Assembly: GCA_030159075.1 (NCBI GenBank)
Contig: BROG01000455.1
Coordinates: 62,001-126,000, forward strand
Source of the DNA: Atrina japonica
Taxonomy: Eukaryota > Mollusca > Bivalvia > Pterioida > Pinnidae
Direction: 5' to 3'
DNA length: 64,000 nucleotides
Below the pieces are notes generated by a model. That model did no database searches and was not told the origin of the DNA. It saw only the letters and a program-made list of their open reading frames with translations. A program made the position numbers and the translations under genes. Positions 23,146 to 36,484 of this stretch are shown piece by piece. Every line of letters begins with the position of its first letter. Position 1 is the stretch's first letter.

Positions 23146-24554
23146 TTTTAATTATTTCCTAAAATCAGATATCCCCCTACATGAGAAATTAAATCCCCGG
23201 TAATGGGGTGGTAGAACCGCGGTTTGCATTTTGTAATTCAAATAAGTTTTCTATCGGTAATAACACAATGATTCATATATTATTCAAAACCAGGAACAAA
23301 GTGTTTTTATTGATTTGATATATAAAGTTTCCTGAGAAATGAATAATGTTATAGAATTACATTTTAAACGTTGGTTTATTCAGGACAGATATTTGAAAAG
23401 AATGAAGAAAATTGTGTTCATCTAAATTTGTTTTTCCTTTCAAATATTCCGTATTTGAGAATACTCAGTGTCTACGTTAGAAAAGAAAGAAAGACAGACA
23501 GAAGTATGTCAACAAAATGAATACAATCTGTCTACCGACATGCAATTAGCATAGAATGGGTTAACGTGAGAGAAATTTAAATAAGTAAACATGTGCTTTT
23601 ATCAGTGGCGTAGGAAGCAAATCAAATGTGTTGGGCGCAATTTTTTTATGAAAATGTTTTCATGTCTTTTAATTATGCAATAAACATTATACAATTACAT
23701 TTGAAACAATTCACTTTCGTGTTGATAATATACGAAAATTACTTGTATTTAAAAAAGGGGTCGGGCCCCCTGCCCCTCCCCTGCCCGGTTCCTTAAAGAT
23801 TTAGTTTAGATTTCATAACTAATTACTGAATTCTAATATCTGTATTAATTCTAAGTACTCAAGCTCAACTTTTAATCTATACAATCCAGCGTCATTTCTG
23901 TAAAAATGAATAAATAGAGTAAAGAGTAAAAACACCACTGAAGTTTTCTCAATAAAACAACATAAATAAATATGAACGTCATGGTGTTTTTCAATGAAAA
24001 AAAAATTCGGGCCAGATTTCTAAGAAAAGCACTAAAGACACTAAAGACATAAATTATTTCATTTTATCTCGTTTTAACGCGCGCTATAACCACTTGATCT
24101 CTTTAATTCTTGATGTTTTTTTCTTCAAATTTTCAACTGCGGTGTGCAGAGGAGGGTTGCAAAATAATTTGCATGTATGTAGAAAATTATACATTTGTTT
24201 CTATTCTCGTTTTGCACTAGATTAAATCAACAAATGCGTAGCGGTGAAGATTATCATTAAAGTGGTAGTGATACGTGTTTGTTATTAGTGCATATTAATG
24301 TTTTAGTACAACAGGCTGTATATTAGCCCGGCATGTGTTCCAGGGCGGACCATATCGAAACCAAAATATAATGTTCTGTACTGAAATTATACACTAAAAT
24401 CACGAAAAATAGAGTCTAGCTAAAATGCACCACTACAACGTAACATGCATAAAATCAGACATTGACACAAGTCGTTAGTACATTGTATAACATAAGAATA
24501 ACGAGATACATGTAACTGAGTTGGTTTAATGAGTTAGTTCTCCCGTTTCCATAG
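23146..24554. other. Intergenic; possible hAT-like end at 23,607
   Basis: CAGTGGCGTAGGAAGC at 23,606-23,621 resembles hAT-type terminal repeats, but no partner end was found. Nothing else recognised. Confidence 0.35.
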
Positions 24555-24780
24555 CTTTATTATCTCGTTATAGCGAGATAGTTATCTTGTTATCACGAGA
24601 TAGTTTTCTCGTCATAACGACATAATTATCTGATATAACGAGAACGCTATCTTGTTATAAAGACTTAATTATCTCGTTATAACCAGATAGGTATCTCGTT
24701 ATAACGAGATAATTTTCTCGTTATATCGACTCAGTTATTTCGTTATAACGAGATAGTATCTCGTTATAACAAGATGAAAG
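24555..24780. repeat. Array of TCTCGTTATAACGAGA palindromes
   Basis: About ten units built on the self-complementary core ATCTCGTTATAACGAGAT, spaced by AGTTA/AATTA linkers, with point differences between units. Every unit is its own reverse complement, so strand is meaningless. Confidence 0.9.
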
Positions 24781-26169
<1,389 letters not shown>

Positions 26170-27440
26170 GATTCACAGTCAACTCGTAACCAAGTCATCT
26201 CGTACCCCAAAAGTCAAGTCGTACCCAAATCGGAAAAGTCAGCTTATACCCAACATTGATCAAATCGTACCCAAGAAATTAATAATGGAAACCTAGTCGT
26301 ATCCAAATCGGTGAAGTCAAATCGTACCCAGAACAGGTCAACTCATATCCAAGAAAATCTATGAAAGAAAACTAAGTTTTATCCTTATCGCAGAATAAAA
26401 CTCGACTGAACCCGTACCCAAGAAAATTTTATGAAATAAAATGAAATTACATCCTAATCAGAGAGATCAACTCGTATCCAACACCGGTGAACTCGTACCC
26501 AAGATTTATGAAATAAAGTGAAGTGCTCTAGAAAACATTGAAATAAAATCCTAATTGAAGTCGACCGTAATCACAGATGTTAACTCGCACCCAACAAAAT
26601 CCATGAAATAAAACCCTTATCGGATAAGTCAACTAGAACCCGGAAAATTTATGAAACAAAATGAAATGTACCCAACATCAGTCAACTCGTACCCAAGAAA
26701 ATTTAGGAAATAAAATGAAGTGCGATAGAAAATCTTTGAAATAAAAGTCTAATCGGAGAATTCATGAATATATACGAAATAAAATGAAGTACTAGTGAAA
26801 ATGTATGAAATAAAATGAAGTCGACAGTAATCAGAGAGTCAACTCGTATCCAAGAAAATCTATGAAATAAAAATAAGTTTTACCATAATCGGAGAGAAGT
26901 CAACTCGTACCCAAGAAAATTTAGGAAATGGAACGAAGTTTTACCTTAATCTGTGAAGTCAACTTGTACCTAAGAAAATATATGAAATAAAATCCGAATC
27001 GGGGAAGTCATAAAAATTTATGAAATAAAATGAAGTGCCCGAGAAAATGTATGAAATAAATGAAATTAAAGCCTATTTGGAGAAGTCAATTTCACGTATT
27101 TTTGGGGTATGAATTGACTTCTTCGATATCGATAATACTTCATTTCATTTCATGAAAGTTCTCGGGCATCTAATGTTATTTCATGAATTTCTTTGGTACG
27201 ATTTGACTTTTCCTATTAGGATAAGACTTTTTTATTTCGTGAATTTTCTTGGGAACGAGTTGACTTCTCTGGTAAGGGCACAACTTCATTTTATTTCAAT
27301 AATTTTCTCCGGCACTTCATTTTATTTCATGTATTTTCTTGGGTACGAGTTGACTTCTCTGATTTAATTCATGTATTTTCTCGGGCACTTCATTTTATTT
27401 CAGAAACATTCTTGGGTACGAGGTGACGGGAAAACGGGAG
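26170..27440. repeat. Large direction-switching array of CAACTCGTACCCAAGAAAAT units
   Basis: From 26,170 to about 27,090 diverged units combine GTCAACTCGTACCCAAGAAA with ATTTATGAAATAAAATGAAG and TGC(C/T)CGAGAAAAT. From about 27,090 to 27,440 the same units continue as reverse complements (TTTCTTGGGTACGAGTTGAC, CTTCATTTTATTTCAT). Unit spacing is irregular at about 40-80 bp. No coding content: the open frame at 27,152-27,367 is repeat. Confidence 0.9.
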
Positions 27441-28500
27441 CGATTAGAGATCAGTTTTTAATTAGATTGGGGTTAATAAAATGATAAAATGAAATACAGT
27501 TCGACGAATAAAAAATATCTACTTGTTAAATTGTTATTTCAAGATTAATAGGTCCTACATGTACGCCCGGTTTCTTAGTTACTCCCGCTATATTTTTACA
27601 ACGATAAAAAATAATATTAAAGCCTTTCAAGGTGTTAATTATTAACCCACTATAAATTGTTTTTTTAGATCACAGGTTATGCCTATATCTCATGAAGTCT
27701 TTTACTGAAATAATGATATTCAGTAGACCTAATGCCAGTAATATGTATTTTAAAAAGTGCATGTTCAAAACAGGGATATATGCTTCGCTAATCTCCTGCA
27801 TGCCACTGTTGAGTTTATTTCTTGTAATGTGGATTAATTTATCTCTTGTGCAGTGACTTTACAGTGTTTATTGTGGTTTGCAAGGAGAGGACAGGCGATT
27901 CTTACATCATTTAATTCTCCCGAGGCCGGATATAATTCCGTAATTGAGAATTACTCGGATTGTATGGTTTTGTTTAGTTCTCGGTTGCACAATTACACTA
28001 CAATCCTTTAATTTGATACTTTAACGAGTTCTTTGAACCGACGCGGACCTTCGGTATTGCTTTCGCATCACGCATGAGTGGTTTTAATTTTACCCTCACA
28101 GTGGACAGTGCAAGTTTTGCCTGGAGGATAGGGAAAATTCTTAGTTTTTTAGGTCCCTGTTCTTTCTTTTGGAATTTGTATTTCACTGAATATTATTGAC
28201 ATATTGGATAATCATAATGTCGAGAACAAGTACAACTAGTTGTTGATATGAGTTTCATTTCAAAAATAAACAAAAGTCCGCAATATACAATACTACAATA
28301 ACCGCCTGTATTTGTTATGAATAGTAAACAAGAATGTCTATTTTGGTTTCTGTAATGATATGCACAGCCAATCAAATTCGATGTCAAAGGGCGTGTCAGG
28401 ACCCATGACGTCAAGTTTATTTGAACCGCAGATTTTGATTAGTTACAAATGTATATATTTTGTAATGTTCAATTTGATTGGATAAAATCCCCCAAGCGCG
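27441..28500. other. Intergenic, upstream of the lysine-rich gene
   Basis: No exon or element recognised. Confidence 0.4.
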
Positions 28501-28583
28501 CCTGACATTGATCAACCCGCTTTCAAAACGACAGCGTCAGTAAGCGTTAGAATTGCCAGAAGATCGATTTAGAGAGTATTCAG
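28501..28583 (+). promoter_or_regulatory. Candidate promoter/5' UTR exon of the lysine-rich gene
   Basis: A relatively GC-rich patch ends in a 5' splice-site match, AGTATTCAG|GTTTGT at 28,583/28,584. The next good acceptor is TTTGTATTTGCAG at 30,443, 16 nt before the start codon, so the gene needs a non-coding first exon upstream. This is the best candidate seen; transcript data could place it elsewhere. Confidence 0.35.
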
Positions 28584-30109
28584 GTTTGTATCTTTGGATT
28601 GTTTTGCATCAGTGATGCACCTGTAATGCAAATTAAAATGCCGCACGCATACAGTTTTCACTTCTGATATTTATACCCCGTAAAACGAGGCATTTCAACG
28701 ATTTTTACGCGAAACAGTGGTGTAAACAGCTGCTTGTTTTACGAGTCAGAATTTGTTTTTGGATAGAAGCGCCCGCCATACTGAAAACTTCTGAAAATGT
28801 GTTTTCGCCGTTTACGTGAAATCAAATGGCGCCTCTGCTAATTGTTTGTGCAGTTTTACATGCATAACTTTTCTGGCTTCCGCTCCAGATATTCGTATGC
28901 ATCAGTCCCATGTACCCTCGTTTACTTGTTCGTGTTTATTTACTCTTTGTTCTTACGGAAGAAAAACAAAGATGGCTACTGATAGACGCAGACCCACATC
29001 AAATTTCAGGCAATACCATCGCAGAATAATTCACTAATATGTAAATTAATTGAAGGTCAGCTCAAATTTCGAAATTTGAATTGTTTGTTATGTGTTTTTT
29101 GCACGTAAAGTATTTACACATTTAACTGCATCCATGTGTTTTGAATTAAAACAAACTTGAGACCAGTTCAGGCAGTTGTGTATGCTAGTATTGGCATATT
29201 TATTACTATTCCCAGTACTACCTGTAATATTTGGTAAATTTATACACACTACTGCAGCCCGTGTAATCCGCCCATACACTTGTCCATTGCTCTCAGAAGT
29301 TAACTCTGTACAGTCTAGCATAGGAACAGGTGAGGACAAGACGGTCACTTTTTTTCAATCTTTAGTTTCGACACTATTGTGCATATGCCTACTCGGCTGC
29401 TTGTCAGCAACCAACTGTTTTTAACTTGCATAGAATGTGCCTTCTTTCACATATTTTTTTTTCCTGCATAAGACACTATTCTGATTGTTCGGCGAAAAGG
29501 AAAAAAAAACAGAAAATATCAGGTAAAATAAAACGAGTTGGCACGAATTGGTCGCCGACCAGTTTGTGTTATAAATAAATCAGAAGTGTTTTTCAACAAA
29601 GTATTCTTGTGCATAATGCATTGAGCAATATTTACACTTTCACAATGAGGTATAAAATCCACTAGCCTGATGCCTGGGACAAGCTCAAATTGAGGTCGGG
29701 TAAATTGAAAAATGCAGTCGGCTTGCCCGTAAACATGCTCAAAATTTTAATTGACACTGGACTAAACAGATTTATCTGCATTTCACCATTTTTACCCTGT
29801 AATTAAGCCTGCTTGTACTTCAAATGATCTCTTAAGATACCCCCATCAGCATCCATGGATGATAATTTATGCCTGTTATCCTTGATTTAGATTTGAAACT
29901 CGGAAACTATCACCATGTGCTGATAAAGGTCAAACAAAAAAAACTATGATATCCAGTTCGTATCACATATTACAAAATCTTTTAAAGAAAAAAAGAAAAT
30001 CTATATTACAGAATTTATATATAAAGGAAGCAAAATTAAAAATTATATAATATGTTATAAATCCGGGACTCCTGAGTGATCACTTTTTAGACACCCAGCT
30101 CAATTTTTA
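28584..30109. other. Probable first intron of the lysine-rich gene, left part
   Basis: No repeats or exons recognised. A short open frame at 28,972 (MATDRRRPTSNFRQ...) has a good start context but stops after 21 codons. Confidence 0.3.
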
Positions 30110-30259
30110 GAAGAAATGTTTTTACTGGTCTGTATATATATACAGTTGATTTGAAATGGAAAATTACTGGTCATTTGGACCAGTTATCAGATAGATTTCA
30201 CTGGACTTTTGTAAAATTTACCGTTTTTTTTTCTGGTAAGATTTGTGAATTTCAAAAAG
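30110..30259 (+). repeat. Intronic inverted repeat, left copy
   Basis: TTACTGGTCATTTGGACCAG and TTTTGTAAAATTTACYG blocks match the reverse complement of 31,600-31,757 at roughly 85% identity. The copies flank the first two coding exons of the lysine-rich gene. Confidence 0.8.
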
Positions 30260-30459
30260 ACGACTTGGTGAGAAGTAATCTACATCTGTGTCATAATTGA
30301 CGGATGCAAGTGATAAGATTGCCCACTCACATAATACAACATCTGTTGGAAATTTGCACCTGGTATGTTCTAGTGTTTGAAGTATTTAGTATGTACGTTA
30401 GTTTTATTTAATGTATTGTTTAATTTATTATTTGTATTTGCAGATTTACTTTGCTCATA

Positions 30460-33023
30460 ATGGCAGCAGCTAAAGGAAAAGGCAAGAAGGGAGCAGCAAA
30501 AGGGGCCGGTGACAGCCCAGGTATTAGCCTCTGTTATTTAGAACTGAATTCCTGATTACCCGTCAATTATTAATTATTGCAACTGGCTAATTATTTCACA
30601 GGCTAATCTTTTTTCTCAAGGTTGGTGCATGTTTCCTATGAAACATCCTTATTCGTAAGAGGAAAATATAGCATCCTCAGGTACAACCCAGTTTGACTTT
30701 ATATACAGAATGAGTAAGGGCATATTTGTTTCTAAAGTGTAAATTCTTCCAATCATAAAAATCTCCAGAATTGCACATATGACATTTTAGTCTGCTATTT
30801 TGTTGAAGACTGTAGGCAGAATACATGTGGAAATAATTTCTCAGTACACTTACCCTGTTGCAAATCTAACAGGAAGATTATTACCCTTTCACTTTCTTTC
30901 AAAACGGTTTTTGTGAATAACAAACCAGAAACTTGATGCTCAATTTAATATTTACATGTGTAGATCACAATAATGTACATGTGTATTGGATGAACCAAAA
31001 TAAAATGTTAATAGATTTCATAATTAAATAATCTGCATGAAATTTTGCATTAGTAAAATTTCAATGAAATTTGAAATAATAATATTTTTTAAAAAAATTT
31101 GATTGTTCGGTCCAAAATCTGAAAATGAAATCCCAAATTGATATGGCCTAAGAGTTATTATTGTATGGTATTATGACTTAAAAATTTTTGTAATAATAAA
31201 TTTTGAATTATTTTACAGCTAAGAAAGCTACAAAGGCAAAAAAGCCAGCAAGCAAGGGAGTAAAGAAAGCGGGTAAATATATAGAGTGATTGTTATCTTG
31301 TAACATCTGTGACTGTAACTCGCAGGGTATGGAGAAGAATGTTTGCTCATGTTGAATAAAAATACCAACGAGCCTGGAAAAATTTAAATTGGGGCTTCCC
31401 AGTGAATGAAACTCTGGTGTGTAAATGTATATTCAGATTTAGTGAAACCCTGTCTTGTGAAACCACATTCCAAGAACTACCCAGTTAAATAATATACAAT
31501 TATGGCCCTCTGTGGAGGGATACATCTAGAAGCCTGAGAGAAAATAACCTTTCCCAGGGAGACAATTCTAGATGTATCCAGACTAGGGGTGAATCAATAT
31601 CTGAGTTTTTGAAATTCACTGGTCTTGCCAGAAAAACCAGTAAATTTTACAAAAGTCCGGTGAAATCTATCTAATAACTGGTCCAAATGACCAGTAATCT
31701 TTCATTTCATTTTAATTGTGTATAAATACAGACCAATTAAAAAAATATTCTTTGACCAGTGAAATTCCTTTATTCACTGGTCAAGTTGTCCAGTATTTTT
31801 ATTTTTATTTCAAAATGTCTGCAATATACTGATATATCAGTTCATACCGATATCACTAGTCCTTTCAATATATCGACACACGAAATTGTCCATATCGATA
31901 CACCGGACAAGTCTTATTATAGGCCTTTGAAACGTTTATAAATTGCATTGAATTATCTTATTGAAGCATCTGAGTGTAACGGATCAGAATAGAGCCCATG
32001 TATAAATCCCGCAACCATGTCACCTCTAAGGTTAGGCCAAATTTTCTACCCCAATTTATTTTTTTTGTGGTAAAATCAGGGGCAAAAGCCCTCCCATATG
32101 CTTTGATGTGTTAAGATGCTGTGACATTTTCACAGCAGTTTAATGATCATTTTAACCATCTATTTCTTATCGCTGACATCTGATATTTGTTGATATGCTT
32201 ACTTGACTTTTAGATTTATAAATTCATTGTCACTAAGTTATGACATGACATAATTCCATTTCTATGAGACATTTATTCTAGCTACCCTTCGTTTTTTGTA
32301 TTCACATCGTCTGTCTCCATTTTGAACATAAGAAAATGTAAGACGTTCGCTGATTGGATGATCATAAATGCATATTCAGAAGTGTCTGTAATTTCGTCCC
32401 TCTTACATATAAAGTGCAATATTTCAAGTTTGGATACAGTAACCAAACTGTAGGTTCATCTAAGGGTTGCTCACATTCACTGATATCACATGCCCATTGG
32501 GGTTGGGATGGAGTCATAATTTAGGACATTGCAATATTCAAAGTTTGGATTATGATACAGTAACCAAACTTTGACTGAAAGTTCATCTAAGGGTTGCTTA
32601 CACTTCACCGGCATTACATGCCATTGGGGAGGAGAGGGTGGTTCTTTTTTATTTTTTTCCAAAATAGAAATTTGTTGGAACTGTGGGCATTTGTGTTTCA
32701 CAAACACATCTTGTAAATTGATATACTATATATATTGTTTTATCTATAAATATCGGGACTAGATGGAATTTTTCAAGATAACAAATGTTGTGATTTGAAA
32801 GGTCACGTTTTTGCGGAGGTGTGTTTGTGTGTGTGTGTGTATATATATACATATATACACAGTACAATGTTTAACACCTGAGCTCCTTTTGTATTTTAAA
32901 AGATTAGAAAGCAAATTGATTATTATTCAATAACTTTCATTTCTTTTTACTTCAGGAAAGGGAAAGAAGGGAGCAGCTAAGAAAGGCGCTAAGGGCAAAG
33001 GAAAGAAAGCCACAAAAAAGTAA
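30460..33023 (+). CDS. Lysine-rich H1-tail/protamine-like basic nuclear protein (3 coding exons)
   Basis: Coding exons 30,460-30,520, 31,219-31,272 and 32,956-33,023 join in phase 1 at both introns, with clean borders (CCCAG|GTATTA..TTTTACAG; GCGG|GTAAAT..TTACTTCAG), to give 60 residues. Lysine is 24 of 60, with no arginine; the rest is almost all Ala and Gly, plus a few Ser/Thr/Pro. A motif KGKGKKGAAK in exon 1 recurs as GKGKKGAAKK in exon 3. There is one SP site (DSPAKK), as in H1 tails. No globular winged-helix domain is encoded, so it is not a full H1. By composition it probably binds DNA or chromatin; sperm protamine-like proteins of bivalves are one possibility. The initiator ATG follows an acceptor at 30,443, implying a 5' UTR intron. 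Function is inference from composition. Confidence 0.75.
31600..31757 (-). repeat. Intronic inverted repeat, right copy
   Basis: Reverse-complement partner of 30,110-30,259, in the intron between coding exons 2 and 3. The flanking TTTGACCAGTGAAATTCC/TTCACTGGTCAA at 31,750-31,787 is itself a small inverted repeat. Confidence 0.8.
32417..32640 (+). repeat. Direct duplication of about 115 bp in the last intron
   Basis: The block from GCAATATTTCAAGTTTGGAT through GTTCATCTAAGGGTTGCT to CATGCCCATTGGGG occurs at 32,417-32,505 and again at 32,529-32,627 with small changes. Confidence 0.75.
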
Positions 33024-33540
33024 ACTGAAAATCCAGGGACTTGATGCATCGTTCATGTTTAGTCTAGTTATCACCTCATCACTCCTGCCATCTATACAGA
33101 GTCGACATTCTCACTGTTGATTTTCATAAGCAATGTCAACTTTTTATATAATATTATATATACATGTTTTTTAGTGTAGATAATTTATATGGGTTGCGTA
33201 CAATATTCGTCAATATCCTGATGACTTTTCAAGGAGCAGAAAGAGAGAAAAACAGACTGTTTAAAATGAATTTTTAGAAAAACAATCTTGATTTTAACCT
33301 GGTGTGATTTTTAGATCTGAATTATGAAGAAATTTGATCAAAGTGTTTGTTGAAGTTGCATTGTTATATTTCATAACTCACCTTTTCTTTTCTTTCGTTT
33401 TTGGTGTATCACCATTAGATATTTTAGTGTACAAGTTTTTGTATTAATCCTGTATTTTATCTTCTCGTCTTAAACATTTTAATACTCTATTGTGTAATAC
33501 CTTGATGTCGTTTCAGGTATGGCACAATTACATTTAAATT

Positions 33541-33560
33541 AATAAACGTGTGTATAAAAA
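33541..33560 (+). terminator. Polyadenylation signal of the lysine-rich gene
   Basis: AATAAA at 33,541 lies about 520 nt after the stop codon and 13 nt before an A-run. The 3' UTR (33,024 to about 33,560) has no other AATAAA nearer the stop. Confidence 0.6.
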
Positions 33561-33569
33561 AAAAAATGT

Positions 33570-35678
33570 TACTGTTATTTTATGTAAAATAAGTATTTTG
33601 TGCTAATTTCATGGCTTGGATATATTTTCCATTTTACTCTCCGAAGCAGTGTTTCAGGCCAAAAAAATTGAGGAAACAAATTGTGTTATGTTACCTGATC
33701 AGCACACACCTAAAAAGCCCTATCACAGAATTTTTAGGCAGTTTGGCTTGCTTAATTTATATATCAAAATGATAGATTTTTTACTACAAACTTACTCACT
33801 TCTTAAACTACTGTTTGAGTCCCATCAAACCGAAAAAGGCAATTGAGGGACAGGTTTTCTCAGAAAAATGGCACTTGTTTATTATTTGTCAAAGTTAAAG
33901 TAAAAAAAACTTTCCAACACCAGTAAAAGATGGACATAGTTAACGTTCCTATCATAAATATCACTATGATGAATTAATTGAATATGGTATAGAAAAGTAC
34001 AGCTGAATCCAGTTTTGAATTATTCTAGTATAAAAATTGCCATTTGGATATTCTGTTATGTTGTTGCCATTATATTACATTGTAGATCGTGTTCTCAGCA
34101 TTTAAGGGATTTAAATGGATGCTTCAAAAGAAAGTAAACTTGGAACATATTTGTTATTTCGTTATTTTGTCACACCAGCATCATTTGTGGACAAAAACTC
34201 AAACCTGGGCAATATCTTTTTTTTGTAATATACAGGCGGTAGTAGACCTTTAATATTCCAGATCTATGGTCAGGTGTTAATTTTGATCTTGTGACCTAGC
34301 TTTACGTCATTTGGCCTATTTCTTAAACTTTGACAACTTCAGTATCTTTGATACAGTGCTGCCACCCATGAGTAATTTTGTCAACTGAAAACTCTTGTTG
34401 ATATTTACATGTTCAAATTTTACCTCAGTAAATACAGGTGATGGATATTGTAAGGAATGAAAGAAAAGTTTACCACTTGCCACCAAGATTTAGATGGAGA
34501 CTTGCCAATGGAAGCTTGAGGGGACAGGGTCAAACCAAACAATTTTAAAATGGTAGTGACTGTTTTTTGTCAAGTGCTCAGCACGCAGAGTGAAAAATCA
34601 GGATTTTTTAAGATGAGACTTGAAACCAATGTCTCCAATATAGATAGTTTTCCATAAGCTGTTTTTTGTCAGTGTTATTTACATTCAGGGGCAGTATATT
34701 AGATGGCTTCATATAGTTTCAACCAAATCAAGCCAAGTATTATGGTGTATAAAATGCTTGAAAAATTCTTCTGGGGAAGAAATGTTTATTCCTTATCTGA
34801 ACAGTTAATTTTGTTGAAAATTCTGATGCCTCTTTCACTAATGCTATATAATCTAATAGACCCTTTCATGATAACTGTGTTTGTACTTATCTCCCATGTG
34901 CACTAACAGTTGCAAGTGATATCAAGAAGTTTTGTGCTCAAAAACATTTCATACAGTAACCAGTATGAAAAAAACCAAATTGTATCTTGTGTATGATTTG
35001 AATTTCATTGGGTATGATTTGTGTTGGCTACAGAAATTCTTATTATCACTCGGGAGTGTTAATTGTTCATGTGAGATTATTAGAAATGCAGTTATCAATA
35101 AAACTTGTCAAGATGAAAGTACAATATCAACACCAAAGGGAATTAACTCTTGCAGAATACTGATTATGGAAAACTATTCAAATACTGATTTTTGGTATCC
35201 ATTTCAGCTCTACAGAACATTTACATGTGCTTTGAATTTTCTGTTGGATGTGGTTGGTAGATGCCCTACTAAAATCATCCTGCTCTTATGGTGGTAGGCA
35301 GTGTCTTGCTCGGAGCTTTGTCCGAGTACGCTCCCTCAATCTCTATCAACGTCTCAAAAGTTGCCCCCAAAACACATTCATGTAACTGACAGGGTGAACA
35401 GATAAGCCAAATTATTCGGAATAAGGATACTTCTACTTTCACTAAATAGAGTTCTTATATCTTTAAAAGAATTTCATAAGTATTTTTGCCTCAGATTGTA
35501 TATTAGTGTCAAAACTATTTTTTAAAGATACATTAGGCAAATAGTTTATAAACAGTAAAAAAGATAATATATTTTACAAAAATATTTGAAAAATAGACTT
35601 TGAGAGAGAGTGAGTGCAAGGATAAACAACTCTGTAACAGATGAAGTTACCAAATTTACTTGAGCTCAACTTTTATTT
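33570..35678. other. Intergenic, nothing recognised
   Basis: An open frame of 121 codons at 34,932-35,297 has Cys-rich but unrecognisable sequence, AT-driven composition and no splice or promoter support. No repeat shared with other parts of the window was seen. Confidence 0.4.
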
Positions 35679-35820
35679 CGTTATTTTGACTGTATAATCG
35701 CTTGTAAATTTGGGGGTTTGAGTAATTAGGTAACATGATTTTTCATCATTCACATATAAATTTTTGTGTCACACTTATGATTTTCATGTAAAAATATTAT
35801 AAACATAATACCAAAGATAT

Positions 35821-35868
35821 GCTCAAGACGATATATGGTTTCTGTCAATTAGATTTCATCAGTTAAGC
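35821..35868 (-). ncRNA. Hammerhead-like motif, copy a (decayed)
   Basis: Minus strand: GCTTAA, CTGATGA, then AATCTAATTGACA, GAAAC, CATATATC, GTC, TTGAGC. Stem I GCUUAA/UUGAGC pairs with one G-U. Stem II keeps only about two pairs and stem III has a mismatch, so activity is doubtful. Confidence 0.6.
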
Positions 35869-36079
35869 TCCAATTTGAAAAGTATGTGTTTTTTCTAAAG
35901 ATAAAGTGGTATCATACAAGGCCAAATAATATCCCTAAAAGTATAGCCGAAATCCGTCTAAGAGTAACCTTCGTTATTTTGACTGTATAATGGCTTGTAA
36001 ATTTGGGGGTTTGAGTAATTAGGTAACATATTATGATTTTTCAAACATATAATCACACTTATGAAGATACCAAAGATAT

Positions 36080-36127
36080 GCACAAGACGATATATCGTTT
36101 CTGTCAATTAGATTTCATCAGTTAAGC
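36080..36127 (-). ncRNA. Hammerhead-like motif, copy b
   Basis: Same layout as copy a. Stem III is intact (GAAAC GATATATC GTC folds with a UAUA loop) and the GUC cleavage triplet is present, but stem II is weakened and stem I has TTGTGC instead of TTGAGC. Confidence 0.65.
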
Positions 36128-36438
36128 TCCAATTTGAAAAGTATGTATTTTTTCTAAAGATAAAGTGGTATCATACAAGGCCAAATAATATCCCTAAAAG
36201 TATAGCCGAAATCCGTCTAAGAGTAACCACTGTAAAAAATGACTATATTAGCTTTAGAAAATTTTCGAATTTAAATGGTGTTAACAGTGCCAAATATTAC
36301 TTTAGTATAAAATGAACAGCTGGTACCGAAATACCTGGTACTAGGTTTATGTATACCCTCGGGGACTCAAACGGTCCACCAGCAGTGGCAATGACCTAGT
36401 GGTTATAAATATTATAAACATAAGACCAAAGTTAGAAT

Positions 36439-36484
36439 GCTCAAGACAATATCGTTTCTGTCAATTAGACTTCATCAGTTGAGC
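36439..36484 (-). ncRNA. Hammerhead-like motif, copy c (best stem I)
   Basis: Minus strand: GCTCAA pairs perfectly with TTGAGC (stem I, 6 bp); CTGATGA; stem II GTC-TAATT-GAC inside an A/A pair; GAAA; short stem III; GTC cleavage triplet. This is the order of a type I hammerhead ribozyme. Confidence 0.7.

Noticed and set aside
24555..24780. CRISPR array
   Set aside because: Repeats are palindromes with 4-6-nt linkers, not spacers, and the DNA is animal.
28972..29037. Short coding first exon (MATDRRRPTSNFRQ...)
   Set aside because: Good ATG context, but the frame stops after 21 codons and no donor leads in frame to a recognisable exon.
34932..35297. 121-codon open frame
   Set aside because: AT-rich region, unrecognisable product, no initiation context or neighbouring exon signals. 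Most likely chance.
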